In this document: positions 11,687 to 24,793 of the stretch, piece by piece
Layout: each line of letters opens with the position of its first letter
Position numbering within the stretch: the first letter of the stretch is position 1
Assembly (NCBI GenBank): GCA_022376925.1
Contig: JAIOJX010000026.1
Location: forward strand, 253,267,330 to 253,331,329
Direction: 5' to 3'
Source: Tragulus kanchil
Lineage: Eukaryota; Chordata; Mammalia; Artiodactyla; Tragulidae
DNA length: 64,000 nt
Notes under the pieces: model-generated
The model's database searches: none
What the model was told of the DNA's origin: nothing
What the model saw: the letters and a program-made list of their open reading frames with translations, nothing else
Position numbers and translations under genes: made by a program

Positions 11687-13469
11687 ATTCCTGTTTATTA
11701 GTAAGAGCAACTATTTTCAAGAAAGGCTAGACCCGAATCTGAACCGGTCCTATCTTGTTAGCTTGAGTTTCCGACAAAATGAAATCTGAAAATCGGTCAC
11801 TTGTGTTCGTTGTTTATCATAAATAGTTGTAACCTTGTTATTTCCATCAGCATTCTTAAGTTTTCTTGTAAGGTCTCACAACTACATCATTCCCCCTCCA
11901 TTTTCCCCACTGCCTCCTTATGTTCAGAAAAGCCTATGATTTGTTTTCTGGGTTGTCCCTCTGGGGACTGACTAGGGAAAGGACTAAGTGAGATACATCA
12001 TTGTGACATATTGTTAGAGTGTGAGCAATGACCTCTAAGGGTGTCTAGTGTTAACTGGAGAAATGTTGCTTCAAATTGTTTCCCATTGGTCTCCGTGCGT
12101 AGCAGATATGTGTTTCCTTTGAGTCCCAAGTGTCAGCACCCAGTGGGTTATGAGTCAAGTCTTTTTAACATCCAGACCGGAATTTTGTTGGTGATATTCT
12201 TCACCATGGTACCTGGAAGGTGTATGTGACCTCTTCTGAGGCTCACATCCACTTCTAGTACCTAGGTATCCCCAGGAGGTGCCTCACATGCCCGGCGGCA
12301 GCTTGGTGATGCTCCTTCTGCCAGCTGCCTCCATGGCACCACTCCCAGGCCTGGAACTCAGCCCCAGCTCCACCTCCTGAGCTGAGTAGGCGCCTCCAGG
12401 CTCCCCTGAGGCTCCCGTCATCCTGTGCTCCCTCCCGCTGCCCATCTCCAGGCTCTGCTCTGTGCCTCAGCCCTGGCAAGACCTGCTTTATGCTCAAGCT
12501 CTGCACCATGGCGGGGTGCTCTGTTGTCCCAAACAACTGGGCCCATCTTTCTTTGGCCATTTGGAAGCAGCTCCTATCTTCTGTGATCCTCTCCTTTCAA
12601 ATAGGCCTCAGGGTTTAGCAGGTCAGACTTCAGTTTACACAAAATTCTTTCAGGGGCTGACTTAAGAAGCTGTTCCTCCATATACCCAGAACCAGTGTTC
12701 CGCTGTTACAGGTTGGCCCTAGTTCTGAGTTATCTAGCTCATGCTATCAGAGATTTTTCTGTGTTATTCTTTTTCATCTACTTCATGTTTTTTATTTTTC
12801 TTGAAATTTTCTGTTTTACCTCCTCCCTTCCTCAGTTTTCCAATTATACCTAGATTCCAGCTTTGGATACTCTGCTCTTTTTGACAGAGAGTGATTCCTG
12901 GAGGCACTCAGTTACTGACTACAGCTAGTACTACTAAATAGTACTACTACTACTACTATCATTTTCTGCACATTTTTTGAGTATATATGTCAACTACTTT
13001 AACACATTATTTCATTTAAGTCTCACAACAATCCTAGGAAATAGGTGAGAATACATGCAGTGGTGATAAACAGAACCAGGATGAGGATGGGAGTATCTGT
13101 CAGATTGTTATCTCTTCCCTGTGAACTTCTCAGTATGTGAAGTTAAACACAAATAGTCACGTCCCTCTACTGACCACATCTAAGTATACAATAGTAAATG
13201 GTAGCGTTTCTGCAACATAAAAATTATTAGGTACCCTTTCCTGTGTCCATTTGGAACTGAAATCATTTTCAAGCTTTTGAATGAATTGTAGAATTTTATT
13301 AAAGTGTGAGTTCATTATCTCTCAAAATGAATACTAGATGTGAATAAGCCAAATGATGAACATGACCAAGAAAACCTCAGAAGAAAGACATTGTATATTT
13401 TTCTTGCCTCTATGACAAAGTCCTATCTATTATTATGTCCGGTGTTTTGGGGTTTTTTGTTGTTGTTGT
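11687..13469. other. Intergenic, including a GC-rich block and a MIR fragment
   Basis: A GC-rich block at about 12240-12560 contains a 101-codon minus-strand frame without recognisable domains. A CTA/ACT triplet run is at 12926-12958 and a probable reversed MIR at 12960-13060. No gene is supported. Confidence 0.45.
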
Positions 13470-13725
13470 TTTTTTTAATTTTGGCCACTTGTATTGGTCT
13501 TTCATTTACTTATTTTCATCCATCTTTGTTCTTTGGCCCGGGTGGGCCTCCCATTGCAGTGGCCTCTCTCGTTGCAGAGCACTGGCTCTGGGTGCATGCG
13601 CTCCAGAGTGCTGGCTAGTAATTGGGGCCCACCGGTCCAGCCATTTGGCAGCATGTGGGATCTTCAGGGATCGAACTTGCACTACAAGGCGGACTCTTTA
13701 CCCACTGGACCACCGGAGAAGCCCC
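13470..13725 (-). mobile_element. CHR-like SINE
   Basis: The reversed copy keeps the GGTGGTCCAGTGGGTAAAGA head and the GGCCCACCCGGGCCAAAG region. Confidence 0.82.
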
Positions 13726-15079
13726 ATGTGCAGTGTTTTTAATCTTCTTTTACTTCTATTGTTCTTCTCCAATTCCATCTTCTTAGCAAAAGAGTTTCCA
13801 CAATCTGACACACTTCTTGAAATCAATGAAGTAGACATTTAATATACCAAAACTATGTAAGATACATTTAATAGCTACTCTGCTTAATTTAAATTTTCAT
13901 TTTCCCACTGTCATGTTGATAAAACTAATAGTATTCTGTAGAGAACATAGTAGAATATAGTCATTTATTATAGTAGGATAAATAAATAAAAAATAAATGG
14001 TTTTTATTTTTAAAAAGTATGAAACAAAATAGCTATTAATAAAAGAGGAGAATTATGAAATATCTGGTAAGTTTATTTGTAATGTTAAAAACTGTTTTTT
14101 GTAAGACATTTTATAAAGGTGATTATTACTTGATTTCTAGCACTTTAAACACTGTAACCTAAGCAGTGCTCTTAGAAGAAATTTTAAGAAAATGGTAATT
14201 ATCATCTTTAATATTTAAAACACTAATTGTAACTTGTATCTTTACTAGCTTGTTTAGGAAAACAAAACAAAACAAACAAAAACCAAGCACTTCAGAACTA
14301 CCCATACTGGAGAGTCAGCATTATTAATCTTTTCTGGCTACTTTTGCTACCTCCGTCACTCCATGCCTGCCTCTGCTTCTCCTTTCTGACTAATTAGCTA
14401 GAAAAGGGAGGCACTAGTCCCCTTTCCTCTCCAAATTCTCTGTCTGGTCCAGGAGGTGGAGCGTCTCCTGGGAAGCTGGATGAGGGCTGGTGGGTGCCGG
14501 CTTCTTCCAGTTCAGCCCCGAGGGCAGAAGGGGTCAGTGAGGACAGCAGTGTGTGCACCAAGTGAGGACTTGGAGGAGGACGGAGGCTCTCCTGTCAAAC
14601 AGCCCAGTCCACCCACTTAGCATGAAACACCAGAATTCTAAGAAAACACCCACATGGATAAGAAAGTCTTTGCTGTTGAGAGAAGTTTCCTTGACATGCT
14701 AAGATCCCTACCTCCAAAATCTAAGATTCCCTCCAGAACTCCTGATGTGGTCGCCACCACTGTGTGCATAGTGGCAGTGCTCTCAGGCATCTGGCTTAAA
14801 GGGTGGCAAGTAGGCCTCTTGGAGAACTGAGCTTGATGTGCTCCACATCGATACTCAGGCTTCACTCACTGGTTGGTTGGAGACCATGCCCTACAAGGGG
14901 CTTTACTTTGCAGCTAGGTTTACATAGTCCTGCAGGTAAGCCTACATGGTTCAGTGAAAACCCATGATTTCACCTGGAAAAGCAACTCTAAGCGGCATCT
15001 TACGGACTCAGTTTAACAGTAGTGCCTTCCTGGAAGGACAGAGGAAGGGGTGGAGCCAAAGGTGAGCACTGGCCAGTGA
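13726..15079. other. Intergenic, nothing recognised
   Basis: AT-rich to 14330, then more GC. No exon or repeat could be named. Confidence 0.4.
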
Positions 15080-15560
15080 CTTTCAGTATCCCATGGTGTT
15101 TAAGACACAGGCTTTGGAGTGAGAAGTGCTCAGGCCCAAATCCTGCCCTGGGCATTTATAAACTCAGTAACCCTGGGCATTCCCTCCGTTTTCTAAATGG
15201 CTGTTCTCCTCTTAGTAAACTGGGGAAAACAATACAATTTCTCTGAAGACTGAATATAATAAGATACATAACATGCTTTACATAACGCTGGTTATAGTAG
15301 GTAAACAATGGTGGCTTTTTATCACGATATGTCCTTAACTGGGATTGATAAGACAGTAGAGTCTGGTGGTTCATGGCATGATTCCAAATCCAGTGTTTAA
15401 ATCCTGGCTTCAAATTTATGACCCAGGTAAGTTACTTAATATCTGTAAAATAGGAGATACTAATAATACCGTTTCATAGGATGTTTGTCGGCTCTGTATG
15501 GGTGAGCTTACACAAAGCTTTTGGAACAGTAGGTGTTACCTATTTTTATTAATAATGACA
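15080..15560 (+). mobile_element. Two MIR elements
   Basis: Two adjacent stretches show the MIR core pattern: GGCCCAAATCCTGCCCTGGG near 15133, and AATCCTGGCTTCAAATTTAT near 15401 followed by AAGTTACTTAATATCTGTAA. Both are old and diverged. Confidence 0.6.
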
Positions 15561-15654
15561 ATTATTTAATGCTAGTAAGTTACATCTATTAAAATAAGAA
15601 CAAAGACAAAGAGCTTAATTAAAAGAACAGATGTTTCTAATAAGATGTGTGTGC

Positions 15655-15873
15655 ATGTGTGCTCTGTCACTTCAGCTGTGTCCAACTCTTTGTGACCTCA
15701 TGGACTGTAGCCCACCAGGCACCTCTGTCCATGGAATGTTCCAGGCAAGAATACCGAGTGGGTTGCCTTGCCCCCCTCCAGGGGATCTTCTGCATCCAGA
15801 GATCAAATCTGCATCTTCTGTATCTCCTGCTTTGCAAGCGGATTCTTTACTGCTGGGCTACCAGAGAAGCATT
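15655..15873 (-). mobile_element. Bov-A SINE
   Basis: A full reversed element with CAACTCTTTGTGACCTCATG near the left and a tRNA-like head ending near 15870. Confidence 0.88.
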
Positions 15874-16508
15874 CTAGCAAAATATATCTATTAAAATAAG
15901 GAACAAATATATATGTATGCGTATATGCACAGAAACATGCACTGATATTAGGTCTAGCAAAGCCAGCTAGATGAAAAATTAGCACTTTGTGACTTTTTGC
16001 CCAGTCAATTATTGACAAACAATGGAGTTTCGTGATGCACTCTTTCATTGTTGGACTGGGACTGGGTTGGCTACTACATGAGGACCATGAATGTAAACAC
16101 ATTTCAGGCTGAAAATGCGTGTCCTTTTTGAGCAGTAAGTCTCCTCATCAAACATGTTCCTAGAAACCACAAAGATCAGATTGAAATTTTAAACTGATTT
16201 CTGTGGAATTTGTAAAGCTTTGCAGTTGTTCAGGACACCAATGAGTGTGTGTATATGTCAAATCTCTGTCTTCTGGGGCCCAGTCTCTCTAGGATCTAGC
16301 TCCAGGACAAGTTTAAGAAAAGAAAAATGTCTGAGGTGCCCACGCTACTCTCTCATTGCTCCTTGTGCAGCCAAATGGGAGAGAACCAAAGATCAGATAT
16401 CTGACCTTCACTTAGTTTGGGGTGATTCATATCTGGACGCCTCTCAAGCACAAGGATGGCAGCATTTAACAGCCCGCAGTCCACAGCTCAGAAGAATTCA
16501 TGCCTTGT
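15874..16508. other. Intergenic, nothing recognised
   Basis: Single-copy DNA with short open frames only. Confidence 0.4.
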
Positions 16509-16928
16509 CCTAGGTATTGGGACTACCAACCCTGCCCACCAGCTTGACTACAGAAGCCTCACACAAAATTTTGCTCATTTAGTACCAGCACAACCTGGGC
16601 CAGCTGGCCTAGTGAAAGAAGCCCCAGCCACTTAAATTTTCTTGCTTTTTAGCTCTGTTGACGTGAATCTGCTGCTGTATGATGAAATTTAATAAAAGAG
16701 AGAATATCTTTATCGTGTTTCATTAAATTCCTATTTTCAATTCCCTCTGAATAAGGAGTTTTCTCCTGTTTAGATTTCTATAAAATGAGAATGATATAAA
16801 ATCATTATGAATGAGTAACATTTAAATAAATTTACCCTTTGGAGAGATCAACTTTCTCCTGTGGTTAAAGAACACTCTTGGTGGGATTGCTTCTCTCATA
16901 TCATGTCCCTTCAAGAAGCTCTGAGAGA

Positions 16929-17185
16929 GGGCTTCCATGGTGGTCCAGTGGGTAAAGAGTCTGCCTTGCAGTGCAAGGGGCACCGGTTTGATCCCTGGCC
17001 CAGGAAGATCCCACGTGCTGCAGAGCAGCTGGACCGGTGTGTCCAACTACCGAGCTGGAGCTCTGGAGCGCATGTGCCCAGAGCCAGTGCTCTGCCACAA
17101 GAGAGGCCACTGCAGTGGGAGGCCCACACATGCCAAAGAATAAAAAATATGGATGAAAATAAATACAAATAAAATAGGCATGATG
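16929..17185 (+). mobile_element. CHR-like SINE (D4 copy A)
   Basis: Head GGCTTCCATGGTGGTCCAGT, then GATCCCTGGCCCAGGAAGAT and an AT-rich tail. Its repeat at 18072-18330 differs unusually often. Confidence 0.85.
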
Positions 17186-17214
17186 GGGGAAAAGGAAAAA
17201 AAAAAAGAAGCTCT

Positions 17215-17525
17215 GGAAGACACTGGGCAGGGAGGGAGGAATGTGTCAGAGGTATGAAAAGATAACATGGAAACTTACATTATCATATGCAAACTAGATA
17301 ACCAATGGGAGTCTGCTGTAAGAGTAAGGGAACTCAAATAGGGGTTCTGTAACAACCTAGAGGGGTGGGATGGGGAGGGAGATGGTGGGGGGCAGAGTTC
17401 AAGAGAGAGGGAACATATGTATACCTATGGCTGATTCATGTTGATGTATGTCAGTAAACAACACAATTCTGTAAAAAAATATATATAGATATAGATATAT
17501 AGATATATAATTAAAAACAATAAAA
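17215..17525 (+). mobile_element. L1-type 3' end with ATA/GATA tract (D4 copy A)
   Basis: It has the GGGTGGGATGGGGAGGGAGA and CTGATTCATGTTGATGTATG signature of ruminant L1 tails, ending in a TATAGATA tract at about 17480-17508. It is repeated at about 18357-18667. Confidence 0.7.
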
Positions 17526-18071
17526 AAAGAAAAAAAAGAGAGGCAAAGAAGAGAGCCATTCAGAGGACTCTCAGTTGCTTTGGGGGGATGTGGGGTCTGC
17601 CATCTGGGGAGGTTCATGGGAGTATTTCAGGGCACAATTGTTTCTGGCAGATTGCCCTAGGTATTGGGACTAACCCTGCCCACCAGCTTGACTACAGAAG
17701 CCTCACACAAAATTTTGCTCATTTAGTACCATCACAACCTGGGCCAGCTGGCCTAGTGAAAGAAGCCCCAGCCACTTAAATTTTCTTGCTTTTAGCTCTG
17801 TTGACGTGAATCTGCTGCTGTATGATGAAATTTAATAAAAGAGAGAATATCTTTATCGTGTTTCATTAAATTCCTATTTTCAATTCCCTCTGAATAAGGA
17901 GTTTTCTCCTGTTTAGATTTCTATAAAATGAGAATGATATAAAATCATTATGAATGAGTAACATTTAAATAAATTTACCCTTTGGAGAGATCAACTTTCT
18001 CCTGTGGTTAAAGAACACTCTTGGTGGGATTGCTTCTCTCATATCATGTCCCTTCAAGAAGCTCTGAGAGA

Positions 18072-18330
18072 GGGCTTCCATGGTGGTCCAGTGGGTAAAG
18101 AGTCTGCCTTGCAGTGCAAGGGGCACCGGTTTGATCCCTGGCCCAGGAAGATCCCACGTGCTGCAGAGCAGCTGGACCTGTGTGTCCAACTGCGAGCTGG
18201 CGCTCTGCAGCACATGTGCCCAGAGCCAGTGCTCTGCAGTGAGAGAGGCCACTGCAATGGGAGGCCCACACAGACCAAAGAATAAAAAATATGGATGAAA
18301 ATAAATACAAATAAAAAGAGGCATTATGGG
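18072..18330 (+). mobile_element. CHR-like SINE (D4 copy B)
   Basis: The duplicate of the SINE at 16929, with clustered substitutions. Confidence 0.85.
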
Positions 18331-18791
18331 GAAAAGGAAAAAAAAAAAGAAGCTCTGGAAGACACTGGGCAGGGAGGGAGGAATGTGTCAGAGGTATGAA
18401 AAGATAACATGGAAACTTACATTATCATATGCAAACTAGATAACCAATGGGAGTCTGCTGTAAGAGTAAGGGAACTCAAATAGGGGTTCTGTAACAACCT
18501 AGAGGGGTGGGATGGGGAGGGAGATGGTGGGGGGCAGAGTTCAAGAGAGAGGGAACATATGTATACCTATGGCTGATTCATGTTGATGTATGTCAGTAAA
18601 CAACACAATTCTGTAAAAAAATATATATAGATATAGATATATAGATATATAATTAAAAACAATAAAAAAAGAAAAAAAAGAGAGGCAAAGAAGAGAGCCA
18701 TTCAGAGGACTCTCAGTTGCTTTGGGGGAATTTGGGGTCTGCCATCTGGGGAGTTTCATGGGAGTATTTCAGGGCACAATTGTTTCTGGCA

Positions 18792-19811
18792 TTGAGGAGG
18801 GGAAACCTGAACCAGGTTAATGCACTATGTGGACTCCACTGAAATCCGCATGGAGCCAGACCTTCTTGCTCTTGCTTTGGAGCCCTGCAAGATGCCTTTT
18901 TAAAAAGAACGGTAGGCCCAAAAGAGGAATACATTTAAAAGTTATTGTACAGCAGAAAGCAACACCTCCAAACAAAAATAAATTGAAAAAAACCAACTGC
19001 TCTCACCCTCATGTACCTCATTCCCCATATCACCCCCAAAGACCTTTTCTTCTCTCTCCCTCACTTTTTCTTCTCTTTCCTTCAAAAATCCTCCCTCTTC
19101 CTCAAACCCAGCTGGGAAAGTATATTGTTTCTTTCTCCTCCCCGTAATGGCTCAGTTCGGATGGACAAGTTCTTGCAGTTTTCTTTTACCGTTTCTGTTT
19201 CCTTTGTTACTCAGGTCCAGCTGCCACTCTGGACCTGTTGTGGCCCTCCACCCCTGGAGAGTTGGGGGAAGCTGAGGCTCTACCCCAAGGGGACTGTGTG
19301 AACTTGTGCTGGGGCAACTGGGGATAGGTGGAGCCAAGTGGATCTGGGCAGTGCATAAACTGAATCCAGTACATTGGTGATGTATATGTATTTGTTTATA
19401 TTTTTCTTCCTACTTGAGAGCATAGAGACTGGTTATTTTATTCATTGCCGGATTCATAATCATAAGAAATGTGTCTGACATATATTAGGTACTCAACAAT
19501 ACTGACTGAATGAATTTATTGTGTCCCTATGATGTATTAGAAGAGACAGGCATTGCCGCCATCTTACAGATGGAAAAACTAGGCAGAAAAGTGACTTTCT
19601 CAGGACTATTCAAAATGGCAACTGTTTCCAGATTGCCAGACATCTGGTCTTTTCTCTATAAGACGCATTTTGTTTCAGAATATTAGCATGCTTGACTTGA
19701 TGTCTGCTGTCTTTCTGTAAAGAAAGGACATTTCTGATAGAGAGAGGACTTTTTCTAAGCTGACTTATTTTGTGAGCATTTGATCTCTCTCTGTTTAATT
19801 TTCTGGTTTGG
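18792..19811. other. Intergenic, nothing recognised
   Basis: Includes a pyrimidine-rich stretch at about 19010-19140 and possibly an old MIR/L2 remnant near 19430-19510. Confidence 0.4.
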
Positions 19812-21982
19812 AAAATAAGCATGACCTGATGAAGTCAAGATGGATGTTCAGGAGGGCAGCACTACCTGACTCTTACTTTGATGGGGTAAACTAGGAGTAA
19901 CAAAGTACCACAGAGTGGGGAGCCTAAAGAGAAGAAACTGGTTTTCTCGCAATTCTGGAGGCTAGAAGTCCAAGATCACAGTTCTGTTGGCAGGTTCTGC
20001 TGAGACATGTCTTCTGATTGCCCTCTTCTCCCCATGGCTTTACATGGTTTTTCTATTTGTGTGTCTCTGTGACCTAATTTCTTCTTAATAAGGACACCAA
20101 TCATACTGGATTAGGGTTACCTCATTTTAACTCACCTCTTTAAATTTCTTATGTCCAAATGCTGTCCTTTTGTGAGGTACTAGAAGTTAAGACTTCAGAT
20201 TGTGAATTTTGGGGCGAGAATCACAGCTCAGCTCAAAATACCCTGAAGAACTTGATTTTACACAGTGTGGGGTAATGTCCAGACCTGTTTAAGAACCTCA
20301 TGATGTCAGTATTGTAAACTCACAGCAAATTACAGCCCACGCCCTGCTACCTCCTGCCTTTGGTGGCTGCCTCTTTCTCTTCCTCTCCTTGGCTGAGACC
20401 AGCAAGGCGGTCAGAGCAGGTCACCCAGGGATCCAGAAATCCAAGACCAGTGCTTTGTGCCAGATAAATAAAAGGAATTATCATTCATCTGAGACTCATT
20501 GTTTAAATTACCATGTTTATTTATGTCAACACAAAACACAATAAAACAACTTACAAAAAACCCATTGTATCTTCATGTAACATAACTCTTCAGTGAACAG
20601 AAGTACTACTGTTAATGTTTTGACCTTTTCAAGGTCCAGCCTTGGGTCAAAACAGGCTGCAGAGAAATAGCAGATTCTTTTCTACCTTCCCCAGTATACA
20701 CACAAAGGAAATTTATATATCCTAAAATCCTGCTTTAGTAATAATACAAAACATCACACATAGAGATGAATACCACTGTTGTGTCCTTGGCATTGAAACT
20801 TCCTTCTTGCTCTAGATTTCCCACCAACCCTGGGTTTCCAGGAATGTATGGGTATATCAGCCCTTCAGGTTTCTCAAGTTTAGTAATTCTTTGTAGAGAT
20901 GGGTTTAAAATAAGCATGACCTGATGAAGTAAAATTTCAGGAGGGCAGCACTACCTGACTCTTACTTTGATGGGGTAAACTAGGAGTAACAAAGTACCAC
21001 AGAGTGGGGAGCCTAAAGAGAAGAAACTGGTTTTCTCGCAATTCTGGAGGCTAGAAGTCCAAGATCACAGTTCTGTTGGCAGGTTCTGCTGAGACATGTC
21101 TTCTGATTGCCCTCTTCTCCCCATGGCTTTACATGGTTTTTCTATTTGTGTGTCTCTGTGACCTAATTTCTTCTTAATAAGGACACCAATCATACTGGAT
21201 TAGGGTTACCTCATTTTAACTCACCTCTTTAAATTTCTTATGTCCAAATGCTGTCCTTTTGTGAGGTACTAGAAGTTAAGACTTCAGATTGTGAATTTTG
21301 GGGCGAGAATCACAGCTCAGCTCAAAATACCCTGAAGAACTTGATTTTACACAGTGTGGGGTAATGTCCAGACCTGTTTAAGAACCTCATGATGTCAGTA
21401 TTGTAAACTCACAGCAAATTACAGCCCACGCCCTGCTACCTCCTGCCTTTGGTGGCTGCCTCTTTCTCTTCCTCTCCTTGGCTGAGACCAGCAAGGCGGT
21501 CAGAGCAGGTCACCCAGGGATCCAGAAATCCAAGACCAGTGCTTTGTGCCAGATAAATAAAAGGAATTATCATTCATCTGAGACTCATTGTTTAAATTAC
21601 CATGTTTATTTATGTCAACACAAAACACAATAAAACAACTTACAAAAAACCCATTGTATCTTCATGTAACATAACTCTTCAGTGAACAGAAGTACTACTG
21701 TTAATGTTTTGACCTTTTCAAGGTCCAGCCTTGGGTCAAAACAGGCTGCAGAGAAATAGCAGATTCTTTTCTACCTTCCCCAGTATACACACAAAGGAAA
21801 TTTATATATCCTAAAATCCTGCTTTAGTAATAATACAAAAATATCACACATAGAGATGAATACCACTGTTGTGTCCTTGGCATTGAAACTTCCTTCTTGC
21901 TCTAGATTTCCCACCAACCCTGGGTTTCCAGGAATGTATGGGTATATCAGCCCTTCAGGTTTCTCAAGTTTAGTAATTCTTT
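19812..21982. repeat. Tandem duplication D5 (19812-20892 / 20907-21982)
   Basis: The offset is 1090-1095. Copy B has a small deletion near its start, and about 14 bases of filler lie at 20893-20906. The block holds an MLT1-like LTR. Confidence 0.97.
19870..20240 (-). mobile_element. MLT1-like LTR (D5 copy A)
   Basis: Antisense MaLR pattern: AACAAAGTACCACAGAGTGG, then CTGGAGGCTAGAAGTCCAAG and TAATAAGGACACCAATCATA. It is repeated at about 20962-21330. Confidence 0.7.
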
Positions 21983-24128
21983 TAGTATGACTGTATACTC
22001 TCCAAGTATCTAATTTACCTGAGTTATTTTAGAAACCTGAAAAAAATATATCTCTAAGTGTTCAAATGCATACCAAGCTCTCTGATAGAATTGAAGAGAC
22101 TTATCACAGATTATCCTGTGCCAGTTCAGTGGATAAACAGGAAGCCTCTATTACCTAATACACCTACTAAAAGGCTTCACATTACAATTTATTCAAAGGT
22201 AATAAACATTGCACAAAAGTACAAGACCTCATCTATATTCCAGTAGTTTAAGTGCTATTTGCCTAGCCACTACATTTTCAAACAAATGGTAATTATCACT
22301 TAACAAAACCTTTCTATCATTTCACTGACAAGAGTCAGTTTCACGCTGTGGAAAGAAACAGTGGTTTGGAACTAGACATTCTCAATTTGGGACCAATTCT
22401 ACCCACTCTCTGAGACTTAGTTTCCCTATGAGGATCAGTGAGATGAAAGTGCTTTGTGAAGCAGTATTAACCATAATGAATAATATTCTGAGTTCATCTC
22501 TTCAATTAACCTATGGATCCCTAATTACCCACATGAATTTTGTAGGTAAAATCTTACTTTTAAAGTAACATATTCACCATATGCAACTGAAATGCGCAAG
22601 CTGTGTTATGCAAATGGGATAAGAATATAGATTTGAGTAAGCCTATTACTCATGAGAGACTTGTGTATTGATGTGTTGGGTTTAAAACCATTAAAAATTT
22701 TATTCTGTTTAATGAATGGTCCTTTTTGAATAAGCTATCTCACTATTTAAACTTAAGCTTTTAATAAGAAATTAGAACTTTCATAAAATATTTACAGGGT
22801 TTACATGACTGTGAAACTGAATTAAATGGGTTGAGAATTACAGAAAGGATTAACAGTTTGAAAGCTCAGGGTCAATAGGGAAACTGGATGTAGAAGTTTA
22901 TTTTTCAGGTAATTAAACATTATCTAATGATAGGCTTGTTATTTTTGTTTTTTTACTAGTGACTTCCTTATCTGTAAATTACTTCTTCATCTGTAAAACA
23001 AAAACATACTTGACTTTTCCCACCAACCCTGGGTTTCCAGGAATGTATGGGTATATCAGCCCTTCAGGTTTCTCAAGTTTAGTAATTCTTTTAGTATGAC
23101 TGTATACTCTCCAAGTATCTAATTTACCTGAGTTATTTTAGAAACCTGAAAAAAATATATCTCTAAGTGTTCAAATGCATACCAAGCTCTCTGATAGAAT
23201 TGAAGAGACTTATCACAGATTATCCTGTGCCAGTTCAGTGGATAAACAGGAAGCCTCTATTACCTAATACACCTACTAAAAGGCTTCACATTACAATTTA
23301 TTCAAAGGTAATAAACATTGCACAAAAGTACAAGACCTCATCTATATTCCAGTAGTTTAAGTGCTATTTGCCTAGCCACTACATTTTCAAACAAATGGTA
23401 ATTATCACTTAACAAAACCTTTCTATCATTTCACTGACAAGAGTCAGTTTCACGCTGTGGAAAGAAACAGTGGTTTGGAACTAGACATTCTCAATTTGGG
23501 ACCAATTCTACCCACTCTCTGAGACTTAGTTTCCCTATGAGGATCAGTGAGATGAAAGTGCTTTGTGAAGCAGTATTAACCATAATGAATAATATTCTGA
23601 GTTCATCTCTTCAATTAACCTATGGATCCCTAATTACCCACATGAATTTTGTAGGTAAAATCTTACTTTTTAAAGTAACATATTCACCATATGCAACTGA
23701 AATGCGCAAGCTGTGTTATGCAAATGGGATAAGAATATAGATTTGAGTAAGCCTATTACTCATGAGAGACTTGTGTATTGATGTGTTGGGTTTAAAACCA
23801 TTAAAAATTTTATTCTGTTTAATGAATGGTCCTTTTTGAATAAGCTATCTCACTATTTAAACTTAAGCTTTTAATAAGAAATTAGAACTTTCATAAAATA
23901 TTTACAGGGTTTACATGACTGTGAAACTGAATTAAATGGGTTGAGAATTACAGAAAGGATTAACAGTTTGAAAGCTCAGGGTCAATAGGGAAACTGGATG
24001 TAGAAGTTTATTTTTCAGGTAATTAAACATTATCTAATGATAGGCTTGTTATTTTTGTTTTTTTACTAGTGACTTCCTTATCTGTAAATTACTTCTTCAT
24101 CTGTAAAACAAAAACATACTTGACTTTT
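21910..24128. repeat. Tandem duplication D6 (21910-23018 / 23019-24128)
   Basis: The offset is 1109-1110 with no filler. Its left edge overlaps the right edge of D5, so about 72 bases occur three times (near 20820, 21910 and 23019). Confidence 0.97.
22325..22460 (+). mobile_element. MIR fragment (D6 copy A)
   Basis: Contains CTCTGAGACTTAGTTTCCCT, the MIR core. Its D6 copy is at about 23434-23570, in the probable ITGB6 3' flank. Confidence 0.55.
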
Positions 24129-24694
24129 AGAGGCATTCAAATCTACAGAAGTTATTAATATTTCATCTTCATTCTTATGTGAGGAATATCTTTAGAAGAA
24201 TTACATCCTCTATCTTAAGTAAAAGTCAGCATCTCATGTTCTTCATAGGTTAAAAATTTTTTTTCCTTTAGGAAAGGACAGATTTACTACAAGTTTAGAA
24301 TTCATTGACAAGTTTCAGTATATAATGTGGCATATGGATTTTTTGACTTTGATGAGTCAAAGACTTCAGGTAGCTGTAACAAATGAGATTCTAAATTCAA
24401 ACATTTTTCAAATGCAAATCAGGCCCCCATGAATCATTTTGATGATTTTTGAGGCACTAATGCAACCAAGTTACTATTCCTGAAATGATCTCCAAAGTCA
24501 CCCCTTTGCTAATCTTCTCGATTATTTTGAAACTGCCAACATCATCTCTAACCTTCACACAGAGAACGACTGATCTCCAAATGACCTATTATTATCTTAA
24601 ACCAACCTCATTTTGAAACAACAAAGAGAGAAAAATTAAATAGTGCATTAACATTTCATATCAGTGAAACAATTCTTCTGTGCATAAAGTCATT
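22900..24694 (-). other. ITGB6: Probable ITGB6 3' UTR and 3' flank
   Basis: Sequence downstream of the stop on the minus strand is AT-rich and non-coding. The first AATAAA on this strand is at 24007-24012, about 680 nt past the stop; another is at 23808-23813, and more follow within the duplicated part. I cannot tell which site is used. Duplication D6 (21910-24128) covers most of this stretch, so UTR length measured here would be inflated. Confidence 0.45.

Positions 24695-24793
<99 letters not shown>

Larger units (their letters stand above)
16509..18791. repeat. Tandem duplication D4 (16509-17649 / 17656-18791)
   Basis: The offset is 1142-1147. Most of the block is identical, but the CHR-like SINE inside it differs at a dozen or so bases between copies. 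The filler is about 6 bases. Confidence 0.96.

Noticed and set aside
12255..12560. 101-codon minus-strand frame as a gene
   Set aside because: No domain, no splice context and biased composition from a GC-rich block; kept only as a low-interest observation.
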